Shown: in pieces, positions 1 to 7,035 of the stretch
Layout of the letters: the number at the start of each line of letters is the position of its first letter
How positions within the stretch are numbered: the stretch's first letter is position 1
DNA from: Clostridiales bacterium
Lineage (GTDB): Bacteria; Bacillota; Clostridia; Oscillospirales; QAMX01
Reading direction: 5' to 3'
Assembly (NCBI GenBank): GCA_003149835.1
Contig: QAMX01000066.1
Location: 1 to 10,749 of the forward strand
Length of the DNA: 10,749 bases
Program-made: the position numbers and the translations under genes
The notes under the pieces: model-generated
What the model was told of the DNA's origin: nothing
The model's database searches: none
The model's input: the letters and a program-made list of their open reading frames with translations, nothing else

Positions 1-552
1 TTTGAGAAGGGCGCGCCGGTGTCTCTGAACGGCGAAAAGCTCAGCGCGCTCGATATCATCCTCGCGCTCAACAAAATCGGCGGCGCCAACGGCATCGGCA
101 TCATCGATATCGTCGAGAACCGGCTGGTGGGCATGAAGTCCCGCGGCGTCTACGAGACCCCGGGCGGAACGATTCTGTACGCGGCGCATGAAATGCTGGA
201 AATGCTCTGCCTCGACCGCGAGACCACGCATCTCAAACAGCAGCTCGCCGGAAAATTCGCCGATCTCGTCTATTTCGGCCAGTGGTACACGCCGGTGCGC
301 GAAGCGCTCAGCGCTTTCGTCGAGTCCACGCAGAAGACCGTCACCGGCGAGGTGCGGCTGAAACTCTACAAGGGCAACGTCATCAACGCCGGCGTCCGGT
401 CGCCGTATTCGCTGTACAGCGAGGAATTCGCCTCTTTCGGCGAGGACGAGGTCTATAATCAGTACGATTCGCAGGGCTTTATCAACCTCTTCGGTCTGCC
501 CATCAAGATCAGCGCCCTGCTCGACAAGGCGCGCGGCAGCGCGGCGGAATAA
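1..552 (+). CDS. argG: Argininosuccinate synthase, C-terminal part (5' end outside window)
   Basis: This enzyme joins citrulline and aspartate with ATP to make argininosuccinate, the penultimate step of arginine synthesis in the cytoplasm. The reading frame is open from base 1, so the gene begins upstream of the window; only the last 183 residues are visible. The stretch [20 protein letters not shown], followed by [10 protein letters not shown], is the highly conserved C-terminal synthetase core that helps form the citrulline/aspartate pocket. The segment ending in [15 protein letters not shown] is the usual tail of the family. A GTG at 19 is inside the domain and is not the real start. The stop lies 3 bases before the argH start, so the two genes are almost certainly co-transcribed and translationally coupled. 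Any ArgR control would lie upstream and cannot be seen. Confidence 0.96.
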   Translation, partial: FEKGAPVSLNGEKLSALDIILALNKIGGANGIGIIDIVENRLVGMKSRGVYETPGGTILYAAHEMLEMLCLDRETTHLKQQLAGKFADLVYFGQWYTPVREALSAFVESTQKTVTGEVRLKLYKGNVINAGVRSPYSLYSEEFASFGEDEVYNQYDSQGFINLFGLPIKISALLDKARGSAAE

Positions 553-555
553 GCC

Positions 556-1953
556 ATGAAGCTCTGGAAGGGACGTTTTACCAAAGAGGTCGACGCGCAG
601 GTCAACGACTTCAACTCGTCGATCTCGTTTGACAGCCGCCTCTACCGCGAGGACATCGAGGGCAGCGCCGCGCATGCGAAAATGCTCGCCGCCTGCGGCA
701 TCATCACGCCGGAGGAAGGAGACGCGCTGACAGCCGAGCTCGAAAAGCTGCGCGGACAGATTGAGAGCGGCGAGGTCGGGATCGACCCCGGCGCCGAGGA
801 CATCCATACCTTCGTCGAGCAGCGCCTGACCGAGCGGCTGGGCGTGACGGGCAAAAAGCTCCACACCGCGCGCAGCCGCAACGACCAGGTGGCGACGGAT
901 TTCAAGCTTTACGCGGTCGCGGCCGCAGGCCGTTTGCAGAAGCTGACCGCCGAGTTCGCGGCGGTATTGTTGGACATCGCGGAGCAGAACCTCGACACGG
1001 TGATGGCGGGCTATACGCATTTGCAGCGCGCGCAGCCGGTCACGTTTGCGCACGTTCTGCTGGCGTATGTCAACATGCTGCTGCGCGACATCGGCCGTCT
1101 CGGCGACGCGGCGGCGCGCATGGACGCCTGCCCGCTCGGCAGCGGGGCGCTGGCCTCGACGACCTATCCGATCGACCGCGCCATGACCGCGCGGCTGCTC
1201 GGCTTTGCCAGGCCGTGCGACAACAGCATGGACGGCGTATCCGACCGCGATTTCGCTTTGGAGCTGCTGGGCGCGCTGTCGATTCTGATGGTTCACCTCT
1301 CGCGCTTCTCCGAGGAGACGATCCTCTGGTGCTCGCACGAGTTTGGCTATATCGAGCTGGACGATGCGTTCGCCACCGGCTCGTCGATCATGCCGCAGAA
1401 GAAAAATCCCGACGTCTGCGAGCTGGTGCGCGGCAAGTCCGGCCGCGTTTTCGGCGATCTGACGGCGCTGCTGACGGCGATGAAGGGGCTGCCGCTCGCC
1501 TATAATAAGGACATGCAGGAGGACAAGGAGGCGCTTTTCGACGCGGTCGATACCGCCGAGCTATGCCTGAAAACGCTGAAACCGATGTGCGCGACCATGA
1601 AGGTGAAGCGCGAGCGCATGCGCCGCCTCGCCGCCGAGGGCTTTATCAACGCCACCGACTGCGCCGACTATCTCGTCGGAAAAGGGCTCGCCTTCCGCGA
1701 CGCCTATCAGGTCACTGGCTCGATCATCCGCTTCTGCGTTGAGAACGGAAAGACGCTGGAAACGCTGACGCTCGACGAGTACCGGCAGTTTGACGCGCGC
1801 TTTGACGAGGGCGTCTACGCGGCCATCGCGCTGGAAAACTGCGTCGAGGGCCGGTCCGTCACCGGCGGCCCCGCGCCGCGCGAGGTCGCGCGCCAGATCG
1901 CCTGCGCCCGCGCGCAGCTGGAAGCGCTGGGCAGTTCGCAAGAAAAACGTTAA
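556..1953 (+). CDS. argH: Argininosuccinate lyase
   Basis: This is the final enzyme of arginine synthesis; it splits argininosuccinate into arginine and fumarate. The protein is 465 residues, normal for the family. SRNDQV lies at residues 107-112, GYTHLQRAQP at about 152-161 (His155 is the conserved catalytic-region histidine), and the fumarase/aspartase superfamily signature GSSIMPQKKNPD at 275-286 contains the catalytic serine, probably Ser277. The start ATG at 556 is 3 bases after the argG stop, with only a weak GGCGGA upstream, which fits translational coupling to argG. A strong intrinsic terminator begins 17 bases after the stop, so this is the last gene of the arginine operon. Nothing in the sequence looks damaged or unusual. 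Confidence 0.97.
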   Translation: MKLWKGRFTKEVDAQVNDFNSSISFDSRLYREDIEGSAAHAKMLAACGIITPEEGDALTAELEKLRGQIESGEVGIDPGAEDIHTFVEQRLTERLGVTGKKLHTARSRNDQVATDFKLYAVAAAGRLQKLTAEFAAVLLDIAEQNLDTVMAGYTHLQRAQPVTFAHVLLAYVNMLLRDIGRLGDAAARMDACPLGSGALASTTYPIDRAMTARLLGFARPCDNSMDGVSDRDFALELLGALSILMVHLSRFSEETILWCSHEFGYIELDDAFATGSSIMPQKKNPDVCELVRGKSGRVFGDLTALLTAMKGLPLAYNKDMQEDKEALFDAVDTAELCLKTLKPMCATMKVKRERMRRLAAEGFINATDCADYLVGKGLAFRDAYQVTGSIIRFCVENGKTLETLTLDEYRQFDARFDEGVYAAIALENCVEGRSVTGGPAPREVARQIACARAQLEALGSSQEKR

Positions 1954-1970
1954 GACTCCGACGGAGACAG

Positions 1971-2005
1971 ATTCCGCCCTGCATTCGTACAGGGCGGAAT
2001 TTTTT
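1971..2005 (+). terminator. Intrinsic terminator of the arginine operon
   Basis: A perfect 11-base-pair stem, ATTCCGCCCTG (1971-1981) with CAGGGCGGAAT (1990-2000), encloses the 8-base loop CATTCGTA and is followed directly by five T residues (2001-2005). It sits 17 bases after the argH stop. Because the stem begins with A-rich bases on its left side, some bidirectional activity is possible, but there is no converging gene here. Confidence 0.93.
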
Positions 2006-2055
2006 GCCGTATGCGGAGAAGAGGTGCGCCGGAGGCGTCTTTTTCAGCCGCGGAT

Positions 2056-2084
2056 TTGACAAACGCGGCAAAAAGAGGTATGAT
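2056..2084 (+). promoter_or_regulatory. SigA-type promoter for the DEAD-box helicase
   Basis: A perfect -35 box TTGACA (2056-2061) and a -10 box TATGAT (2079-2084, one mismatch to TATAAT) are separated by 17 bases, the optimal spacing. Transcription would start near 2091, giving a leader of about 45 bases before the helicase start at 2136. It is placed just after the arginine-operon terminator, which supports an independent unit. Confidence 0.88.
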
Positions 2085-2135
2085 ATATAGGAATATGAAA
2101 AAATCATAGGATGATTTACAGGAGAACGAGAAAGA

Positions 2136-3347
2136 ATGGATGAAAACACCATGGAGCAGGCCAACGGCCTGACGGATGGGCTGCCGGAGCCGTCAGAGGA
2201 AGCGGCAGCGGGCCCGCTCGGCGTGGCGCTGTCGGCCGAAATGCAGAAGGCGATCGACGCCATCGGCTTTACCGAGCTGACCGAGGTGCAGCGGAAGACC
2301 ATTCCGGTCATGCGCAGCGGCTGCGACCTTGTGGTCAAGGCGCCGACGGGCACGGGCAAGACCTTTGCCTTCGGCATCCCGATTATTGAAAAGATCGACC
2401 GCGACCTGCCGGAAATGCAGGCGCTGATTTTAGCGCCGACGCGCGAGCTCGCCGTGCAGATCAACACCGAGCTCTGCCGCCTCACCGCTTTTGCCAGCGG
2501 CATCCGCACGGCCGTGCTCTACGGCGGCCAGCCGATCGGGGCCCAGATCACGCTGCTCAAAAAGCGGCCGCAGATCGTCGTGGCGACGCCGGGGCGTCTG
2601 CTCGACCATATGGGCCGGCATACAATTAAACCGCAGAAGGTCAAAATCGCCGTGCTGGACGAGGCCGACAAGATGCTCGATATGGGCTTTTTCAAGGATG
2701 TGTCTAAGATCCTCGACAAGCTTCCCAAGGACAAACAGCTCGCCATGTTTTCGGCGACGATTACGCGCGAGGTCATGGACATCATGTGGCTGTACCAGCG
2801 CGACGCCGCGGAGATCACCGTCGAGCGCGCCGAGGAAAACGCGCCGAAGATCAAGCAGTATGCGATTCGCCTGTCGAGCGGAGAAAAGATCCCCGCGCTG
2901 GTGCGCCTGCTCGACATGTTTGACTACCGGCGGGTGATCATTTTCTGCAACACCAAGCGCATGACCGAGCGGCTCGTCAAGGACCTGCGCTCGCGCGGCT
3001 ACGACGCGGACGGGCTGTCGAGCGACGTCAACCAGAGCATCCGCATGAAAATCATGGATCGCTTCAAAAAACACAAGCTGCGTATCCTCGTCGCGACCGA
3101 CGTGGCCGCGCGCGGCATCGACGTCGAGGACGTGGACGCGGTGTTCAACTACGACGTGCCGCAGGACAACGCCTATTATATTCACCGCATCGGCCGTACC
3201 GGCCGCGCCAAGCGCGAGGGCGAGGCGTTTATGTTTTACGACATCGCCGAGTTCGGCCGCCTCAAAGACATCATCCGCTACACCCATTCCGATATCCGGC
3301 CGGTCAAGCTGAGCGCAGACGGGCTTACGGACGCGGAAGGGCTGTGA
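2136..3347 (+). CDS. DEAD-box ATP-dependent RNA helicase (compact)
   Basis: This is a cytoplasmic RNA helicase that uses ATP to unwind short RNA duplexes in ribosome assembly, mRNA turnover or cold adaptation. At 403 residues it has both RecA-like domains but almost no C-terminal extension. Motifs in order are: Q-motif region GFTELTEVQ (44-52), motif I APTGTGKT (69-76), Ia PTRELA (101-106), Ib TPGR (151-154), II DEAD (175-178), III SAT (206-208), IV VIIFCNTK (267-274), V ATDVAARGID (320-329) and VI HRIGRTGR (350-357). The HGD-type element normally found before motif V is LSSDVNQ (294-300) here. AGGAGA at 2120-2125 lies 10 bases before the chosen ATG. The family (DeaD/CshA/RhlE-like) is certain, but the exact ortholog is not, because the subgroup-defining C-terminal tail is absent. 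Confidence 0.95.
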   Translation: MDENTMEQANGLTDGLPEPSEEAAAGPLGVALSAEMQKAIDAIGFTELTEVQRKTIPVMRSGCDLVVKAPTGTGKTFAFGIPIIEKIDRDLPEMQALILAPTRELAVQINTELCRLTAFASGIRTAVLYGGQPIGAQITLLKKRPQIVVATPGRLLDHMGRHTIKPQKVKIAVLDEADKMLDMGFFKDVSKILDKLPKDKQLAMFSATITREVMDIMWLYQRDAAEITVERAEENAPKIKQYAIRLSSGEKIPALVRLLDMFDYRRVIIFCNTKRMTERLVKDLRSRGYDADGLSSDVNQSIRMKIMDRFKKHKLRILVATDVAARGIDVEDVDAVFNYDVPQDNAYYIHRIGRTGRAKREGEAFMFYDIAEFGRLKDIIRYTHSDIRPVKLSADGLTDAEGL

Positions 3348-3416
3348 AAAAACTGCGGAGAGCGGTCATCGCCGAGGCGTGGCTGCGGGCGGTTTGAGGC
3401 GAAGAAGCGCTGCTCT

Positions 3417-3451
3417 GACGCGGGAAATCCGCGCCGTCTTTCGATTTTTTT
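3417..3451 (+). terminator. Possible weak terminator after the helicase gene
   Basis: A short stem CGCGG (3419-3423) with CCGCG (3429-3433) around a GAAAT loop may be extended outward by GAC/GTC pairing past a small bulge. It is followed by TTT, then CGA, then a run of seven T (3445-3451). The gap between stem and main T-run is longer than ideal. Directly after it, TTTTTGCGCAAAAA (3447-3460) is a perfect palindrome. The placement between the helicase stop and the next promoter makes a terminator plausible, but the structure is weak. Confidence 0.38.
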
Positions 3452-3471
3452 GCGCAAAAAGCCGGAGAATC

Positions 3472-3500
3472 TTGAACTGCAATCAAAAATATGATATAAT
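3472..3500 (+). promoter_or_regulatory. SigA-type promoter for yebC
   Basis: TTGAAC (3472-3477, one mismatch to TTGACA) and a perfect TATAAT (3495-3500) are separated by 17 bases. It predicts a transcript starting near 3507 and a 5' leader of about 100 bases that is GC-rich and structured before turning A-rich near the ribosome binding site AAAGGGGA (3593-3600). Confidence 0.87.
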
Positions 3501-3609
3501 ACAAGCTGTTTGAGGCCATGACCGGCGGCGCGGCGAAAGCGGCTCTCCGGTCCGGCGGGCAAACAAAACGACAGAAAAACAATCAATGATATAAAGGGGA
3601 ACGCGACCC

Positions 3610-4332
3610 ATGTCTGGACATTCCAAGTGGAACAACATCAAGCATAAAAAGGAAGCGGGAGACGCCAAACGCGCCAAAATCTTTACCAAGATTGGCCGCG
3701 AGATCGCTCTGGCCGTCAAAGAGGGGAGCGCCGACCCGGCGGCGAACGCGCGCCTGCGCGACATCATCGCCAAGGCCAAGACGGAAAACGTCCCCAACGA
3801 CAACATCAACCGCATGATCGCCAAATACTCCGGCAATAACGACGGCGCGAATTTTGAGCCGATTACCTACGAGGGCTACGGGCCGGGCGGCGTGGCCGTG
3901 ATCGTCGAAACGCTGACGGACAACCGCAACCGCACCGCCGCCGAAATGCGCCACTACTTCGATAAAAACGGCGGCAGCCTCGGCGTAGCCAACTGCGTTT
4001 CGTGGCAGTTTGACCGGCGCGGCGTGCTTGTCATTGAAAACGACGGCAAAGATGAGGACGAGATGATGATGGCCGCGCTCGACGCGGGCGCCGACGACTG
4101 CACGGCCGACGAGGAGATGTTTGAAATCGTCACCTCGCCCGACAGCTTCGGCGAGGTGCGCGAGGCGCTCGAAAAGGCGGGCTACGAATTCGTCGAGGCC
4201 GAGGTCAAGATGATCCCGCAGACAATGGTCGAGCTGACCGACGAGGACGCGCTGAAAAATATGCAGCGTCTGCTGGATATGCTCGACGACAACGACGACG
4301 TTCAGAACGTCTGGCACAACTGGGACGAATAA
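3610..4332 (+). CDS. yebC: YebC/PmpR (TACO1) family protein
   Basis: The 240-residue length and the opening MSGHSKWNNIKHKKEAGDAK are diagnostic of this near-universal bacterial family. The central EGYGPGGVAV (about 93-102), TDNRNRT (about 107-113) and the KNGGSLG block are also conserved, and acidic runs fill the later part, as usual. Members were first described as DNA-binding regulators (PmpR); related work, including on the mitochondrial homolog TACO1, points instead to a ribosome-associated role in helping translation of stall-prone sequences. The sequence itself cannot decide between these roles. AAAGGGGA ends 9 bases before the ATG. The gene has its own promoter and its own terminator, so it appears monocistronic. 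In many other bacteria yebC lies beside ruvC; no such neighbour is seen here. Confidence 0.96.
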   Translation: MSGHSKWNNIKHKKEAGDAKRAKIFTKIGREIALAVKEGSADPAANARLRDIIAKAKTENVPNDNINRMIAKYSGNNDGANFEPITYEGYGPGGVAVIVETLTDNRNRTAAEMRHYFDKNGGSLGVANCVSWQFDRRGVLVIENDGKDEDEMMMAALDAGADDCTADEEMFEIVTSPDSFGEVREALEKAGYEFVEAEVKMIPQTMVELTDEDALKNMQRLLDMLDDNDDVQNVWHNWDE

Positions 4333-4360
4333 CATTCAGGAGCGGACAAACGGCACCCTG

Positions 4361-4405
4361 AAAACGGATACGCGGACACTTTAAGCGTCTGTGTATCCGT
4401 TTTTT
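4361..4405 (+). terminator. Intrinsic terminator of yebC
   Basis: A 17-base-pair stem (4361-4377 with 4387-4403, including two G-T wobble positions) encloses the 9-base loop ACTTTAAGC. The 3' arm ends in a run of six T (4400-4405), and the 5' arm begins with four A. It lies 28 bases after the yebC stop and is the strongest terminator in the window apart from the argH one. Confidence 0.92.
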
Positions 4406-4514
4406 GGCAAAAGAGAGGGGTTACCAAGGGCGGTTGGAGCGCGCTGACCCCAAAAGCGCCCGTTTATGGGGCGACTGCGCGCCGGAAGACGAGCCAAACG
4501 CAATGGGCCCGTTT

Positions 4515-4552
4515 CCCTCTGAATCCCGCGGCGCCGCTTGCGCCGGGAAGGG
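4515..4552 (+). other. GC-rich hairpin in the leader of the acetyltransferase gene
   Basis: CCGCGGCGC (4526-4534) pairs with GCGCCGGG (4540-4547) around a CGCTT loop with one bulged G. The outer CCCT (4515-4518) and AGGG (4549-4552) can extend it across an internal loop. A smaller stem, CGCCC with GGGCG, lies near 4457-4474. No T-run follows, so it is not a standard terminator. The 186-base stretch 4406-4591 otherwise shows no gene or riboswitch that I recognise and no convincing promoter, even though the gene downstream needs one because the yebC terminator precedes it. Confidence 0.3.
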
Positions 4553-4591
4553 CGGCAGCGGATCAAACAAACCAAAACAGGAAGGACGCAT

Positions 4592-5026
4592 ATGGAGCTT
4601 TTTGTAAAACGCTTTGAGGAGCTGACGGCCGGCGAACTGTATGAGATCCTCAGACTGAGGGTTTCCGTTTTCGTCGTCGAGCAGCAGTGCCCCTATCAGG
4701 AGATCGACGGTCTCGATTCGCAGTCGATTCACGTCTGGCTGAGCGACGCCGGGCAAATTCAGGCTTATCTGCGCATCGTCGACCGGGGGAAACCGGGCGA
4801 GGCGTGGCTCGGCAGAGTGATCGCGGTCAAACGGCGCTGCGGCCTCGGCAGTCAGATTCTCAAAGAGGGCGTCAGGCTCGCAAAGGCGCTGATGCAGGCG
4901 AAGGTCGTCTGCGTCGAGGCGCAGACCTATGCAAAGGCGTTTTATGAGAGCGCCGGATTCCGACAGACGTCCGAGGAATTTTTGGAGGACGGCATTCCTC
5001 ATATCGAGATGAGGCTCGGCGGCTGA
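4592..5026 (+). CDS. elaA: ElaA-type GNAT N-acetyltransferase
   Basis: The 144-residue protein is a small cytoplasmic acetyl-CoA-dependent acetyltransferase of the GCN5-related family. LYEILRLRVSVFVVEQQCPY (about 17-36) followed by EIDGLD is the hallmark opening of the ElaA branch. The acetyl-CoA pyrophosphate loop is RCGLGS, preceded by GRVIAV, and the C-terminal AKAFYESAGFRQ block is the typical late GNAT element. The substrate of ElaA proteins is not established. ATG 4592 is chosen over an upstream in-frame ATG at 4538 because AGGAAGG (4579-4585) lies 6 bases before it and homology begins there. The strand between GRV and the pyrophosphate loop appears about two residues shorter than I recall for the family. 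The gene stands alone between structured intergenic regions. Confidence 0.88.
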   Translation: MELFVKRFEELTAGELYEILRLRVSVFVVEQQCPYQEIDGLDSQSIHVWLSDAGQIQAYLRIVDRGKPGEAWLGRVIAVKRRCGLGSQILKEGVRLAKALMQAKVVCVEAQTYAKAFYESAGFRQTSEEFLEDGIPHIEMRLGG

Positions 5027-5034
5027 AAACCGCG

Positions 5035-5075
5035 GCCCGCCGCACGGCTTTGCCGGTCTTCCGGCCGCGGCGGGC
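5035..5075 (+). repeat. Inverted repeat after the acetyltransferase gene
   Basis: GCCCGCCGC (5035-5043) and GCGGCGGGC (5067-5075) are perfect complements around a 23-base interior that can itself fold (GGC with GCC). It begins 8 bases after the stop codon and is not followed by a clear T-run; TCTTTTCTGG appears about 14 bases later. It may act as a 3'-end stabiliser or a weak terminator. No recognisable promoter was found between it and the next gene. Confidence 0.4.
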
Positions 5076-5154
5076 ACGGGGCGGCGGCTCTTTTCTGGAC
5101 CGATTGAACCGCGCTGCGGCGCGAAACTCAAATTTCAGGGAGGAACAAAGACCT

Positions 5155-6921
5155 ATGGAACGGATCATCGCAGACAACAGAACGGCTTTTTACCCCATTG
5201 TCACGGCGGCGGACGCGAGCGAACAGGAGCGCTACGCGGCGGATGAGCTCCGCTACTACCTCGAACGCATGACTTCGGCGGCCTTTTCCGTCGGTTCGGA
5301 GCCGCGGCCGGAGGGGATGCTCGCCGTCGGCCGCGGCGCGGCCGCGCTACTCGGCGTGGAGGACAGCGAGCTCGGCGACGACGGCTTTGTCGTCCGCACC
5401 GTCGGCGGCAGCCTCGCCGTCACCGGCGGCAAGCGCGGCGTGATCTACGGCGTCTATGAGCTGCTGGAACGCCTCGGCTGCCGGTTCTTTACGGCGACCT
5501 GCGAAAAAATTCCCACCAGCCCGCGTCTTCTGCTGCCCGATATCGACACGCGGCAGGTGCCTGCGCTCGAATACCGCGACCACAACTATTACGAATGCGC
5601 GCAGTATTCGCGCTTCGCCGTCAAGCTGCGCTTAAACGGCAACTGCGTGCCGATCCGCGAAAAGCACGGCGGCAACATCCGTTACGCGTGGTTCTGCCAC
5701 ACCTTCGACCTGCTCGTGCCGCCGGAAAAATACGCGGAGACGCACCCCGAATACTATTCGCTCATCGACGGCAAGCGCAAGACGCAGAGAAGCTGTACGC
5801 AGCTCTGCCTGACCAACCCCGAGGTTTTGGAAATCTCGATTGAAAGCGTGCGCGCGGCGCTGAAAGCGAACCCCGGCGCGCGGATTATCTCGATCACGCA
5901 GAACGACTGGGGCGACAACTGCCAGTGCGACGCCTGCCGCGCGGTCGACGAGGCCGAGCACAGCCCGTCCGGCACGCTGCTGCGCTTTGTCAACGCCATC
6001 GCCGAACGGCTCGGGCCGGAATTCCCCGACGTCGTCTTCGACACCTTCGCCTACCAGTACACGCGCCCCGTCCCGGCGATCACGCGCCCTGCGCCCAACG
6101 TCTGCGTGCGGCTCTGCTCGATTGAGGCGTGCTTTGCGCATCCGTTTGAGAGCTGCGACGACGAGCGCGGCGTCAAGCGCCCGGACGGATCGCGTTCGTC
6201 CTTTATCCGCGATTTGGAGGACTGGGGAAAATGCTGCGGCCGAGTCTATATCTGGGACTATACGACCTGCTTTGCCCATTACCCCGCGCCGCACCCGAAC
6301 TGGCGCTGCTTGCAGCCGAACATGCGCGCCTTTGTCAAAAATAACGTCAAGGGCGTGTTCGAGCAGGCCAACGGCGCCAGCCGCGGCGGTACGGATTTCA
6401 ACGAGCTGCGCGCCTATGTGCTCGCAAAGCTGCTCTGGGACGCCGAGACCGACGTGGAGCGGCACATCCGCGAATTTACCGACTATTTCTACGGCGACGC
6501 CGCGCCGTATGTCCGGCAGTATCTCGATTTTCTCTGCGACACCGCCGAGAAGGAAAACATCCACGTCGGCTTCAACGACAATACCGACAGCCCGCTGTTC
6601 CGCGAGGAGATTTTAGACCGGCTCGACGCCTATATGGATCAGGCGCAGGCGGCCGTCGCCGGAGATCCGCTGCGGCTGTGGCGCGTCGGCAAAGCGCGGC
6701 TGTCGGTGCGCTGGGTACGGCTGAAAAACCGCACCAAGCTCCAAAACGAGTATGACCCCGAGGCGATCAACCGCTTCTTCGCCGACTGGCAGGCTTACGG
6801 CCTGACGCGCATCGACGAGTGGGTCTCGCGCGAGACCACGCACAAGGCGATGATCCGCGGGCTGTGGCGCGGCACGGAGTTTTACAGCCACTGGTCGGGC
6901 GAGGGCGGCGAGGAGCTGTAA
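5155..6921 (+). CDS. DUF4838 domain protein, probably cytoplasmic and glycan-related
   Basis: This 588-residue protein matches the DUF4838 family, which is common in gut bacteria near carbohydrate-active enzymes; its reaction is not established. The N-terminal third has the accessory fold found at the front of alpha-glucuronidase-like and GH20-like proteins, with the block GGKRGVIYGVYELLERLGCR at about 91-110. The core follows: ISITQNDWGDNCQCDAC at about 245-261, a serine/glycine-rich turn, LRFVNAIAERL and FDTFAYQYTRPVPAI at about 295-309. Residues 256-261 form a CxCxxC motif. The C-terminal part has helical character. There is no signal peptide, so it acts inside the cell. ATG 5155 is chosen because AGGGAGGA (5137-5144) lies 10 bases before it; an in-frame ATG at 5050 would add 35 low-complexity residues. 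It heads the putative sugar locus. Confidence 0.85.
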   Translation: MERIIADNRTAFYPIVTAADASEQERYAADELRYYLERMTSAAFSVGSEPRPEGMLAVGRGAAALLGVEDSELGDDGFVVRTVGGSLAVTGGKRGVIYGVYELLERLGCRFFTATCEKIPTSPRLLLPDIDTRQVPALEYRDHNYYECAQYSRFAVKLRLNGNCVPIREKHGGNIRYAWFCHTFDLLVPPEKYAETHPEYYSLIDGKRKTQRSCTQLCLTNPEVLEISIESVRAALKANPGARIISITQNDWGDNCQCDACRAVDEAEHSPSGTLLRFVNAIAERLGPEFPDVVFDTFAYQYTRPVPAITRPAPNVCVRLCSIEACFAHPFESCDDERGVKRPDGSRSSFIRDLEDWGKCCGRVYIWDYTTCFAHYPAPHPNWRCLQPNMRAFVKNNVKGVFEQANGASRGGTDFNELRAYVLAKLLWDAETDVERHIREFTDYFYGDAAPYVRQYLDFLCDTAEKENIHVGFNDNTDSPLFREEILDRLDAYMDQAQAAVAGDPLRLWRVGKARLSVRWVRLKNRTKLQNEYDPEAINRFFADWQAYGLTRIDEWVSRETTHKAMIRGLWRGTEFYSHWSGEGGEEL

Positions 6922-7035
6922 ACGGCGGCAAGAGCGGCGTTGCGTCCGCCAAAGCGTGCAGTCACTGTCGGGTTCGATCATGCGGTTTTCGCCTGACCGG
7001 ACAACGCTTAGCCTGCGGCGAAGGGGGAAACGATC

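Noticed and set aside
2430..3287. Minus-strand open frame of 285 codons opposite the helicase gene
   Set aside because: Antisense shadow of a gene with every DEAD-box motif; no ribosome site and no family resemblance.
3583..4335. Minus-strand open frame of 250 codons covering yebC
   Set aside because: Exact antisense of the highly conserved yebC; His/Val-rich composition typical of a shadow.
4538..4591. Upstream in-frame ATG extending the ElaA-type protein by 18 residues
   Set aside because: It sits inside a hairpin loop without a ribosome site; the family homology and AGGAAGG both point to 4592.
4404..4607. Plus-strand 67-codon frame before the acetyltransferase gene
   Set aside because: It would start with TTG inside the T-run of the yebC terminator, has no ribosome site and no recognisable protein family; treated as a structured leader.
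5050..5154. Upstream in-frame ATG extending the DUF4838 protein by 35 residues
   Set aside because: No ribosome site at 5050, the extension is Arg/Gly-rich with overlap to an inverted repeat, while ATG 5155 has AGGGAGGA at good spacing.
5632..6564. Minus-strand open frame of 310 codons opposite the DUF4838 gene
   Set aside because: Shadow frame caused by high GC at third codon positions; biased composition and no motif.
6922..7035. Possible promoter or attenuator between the DUF4838 and URO-D genes
   Set aside because: TTCGCC (6988-6993) can pair with GGCGAA (7017-7022) near the ribosome site, but the stem is only 6 bases and no -35/-10 pair is convincing.
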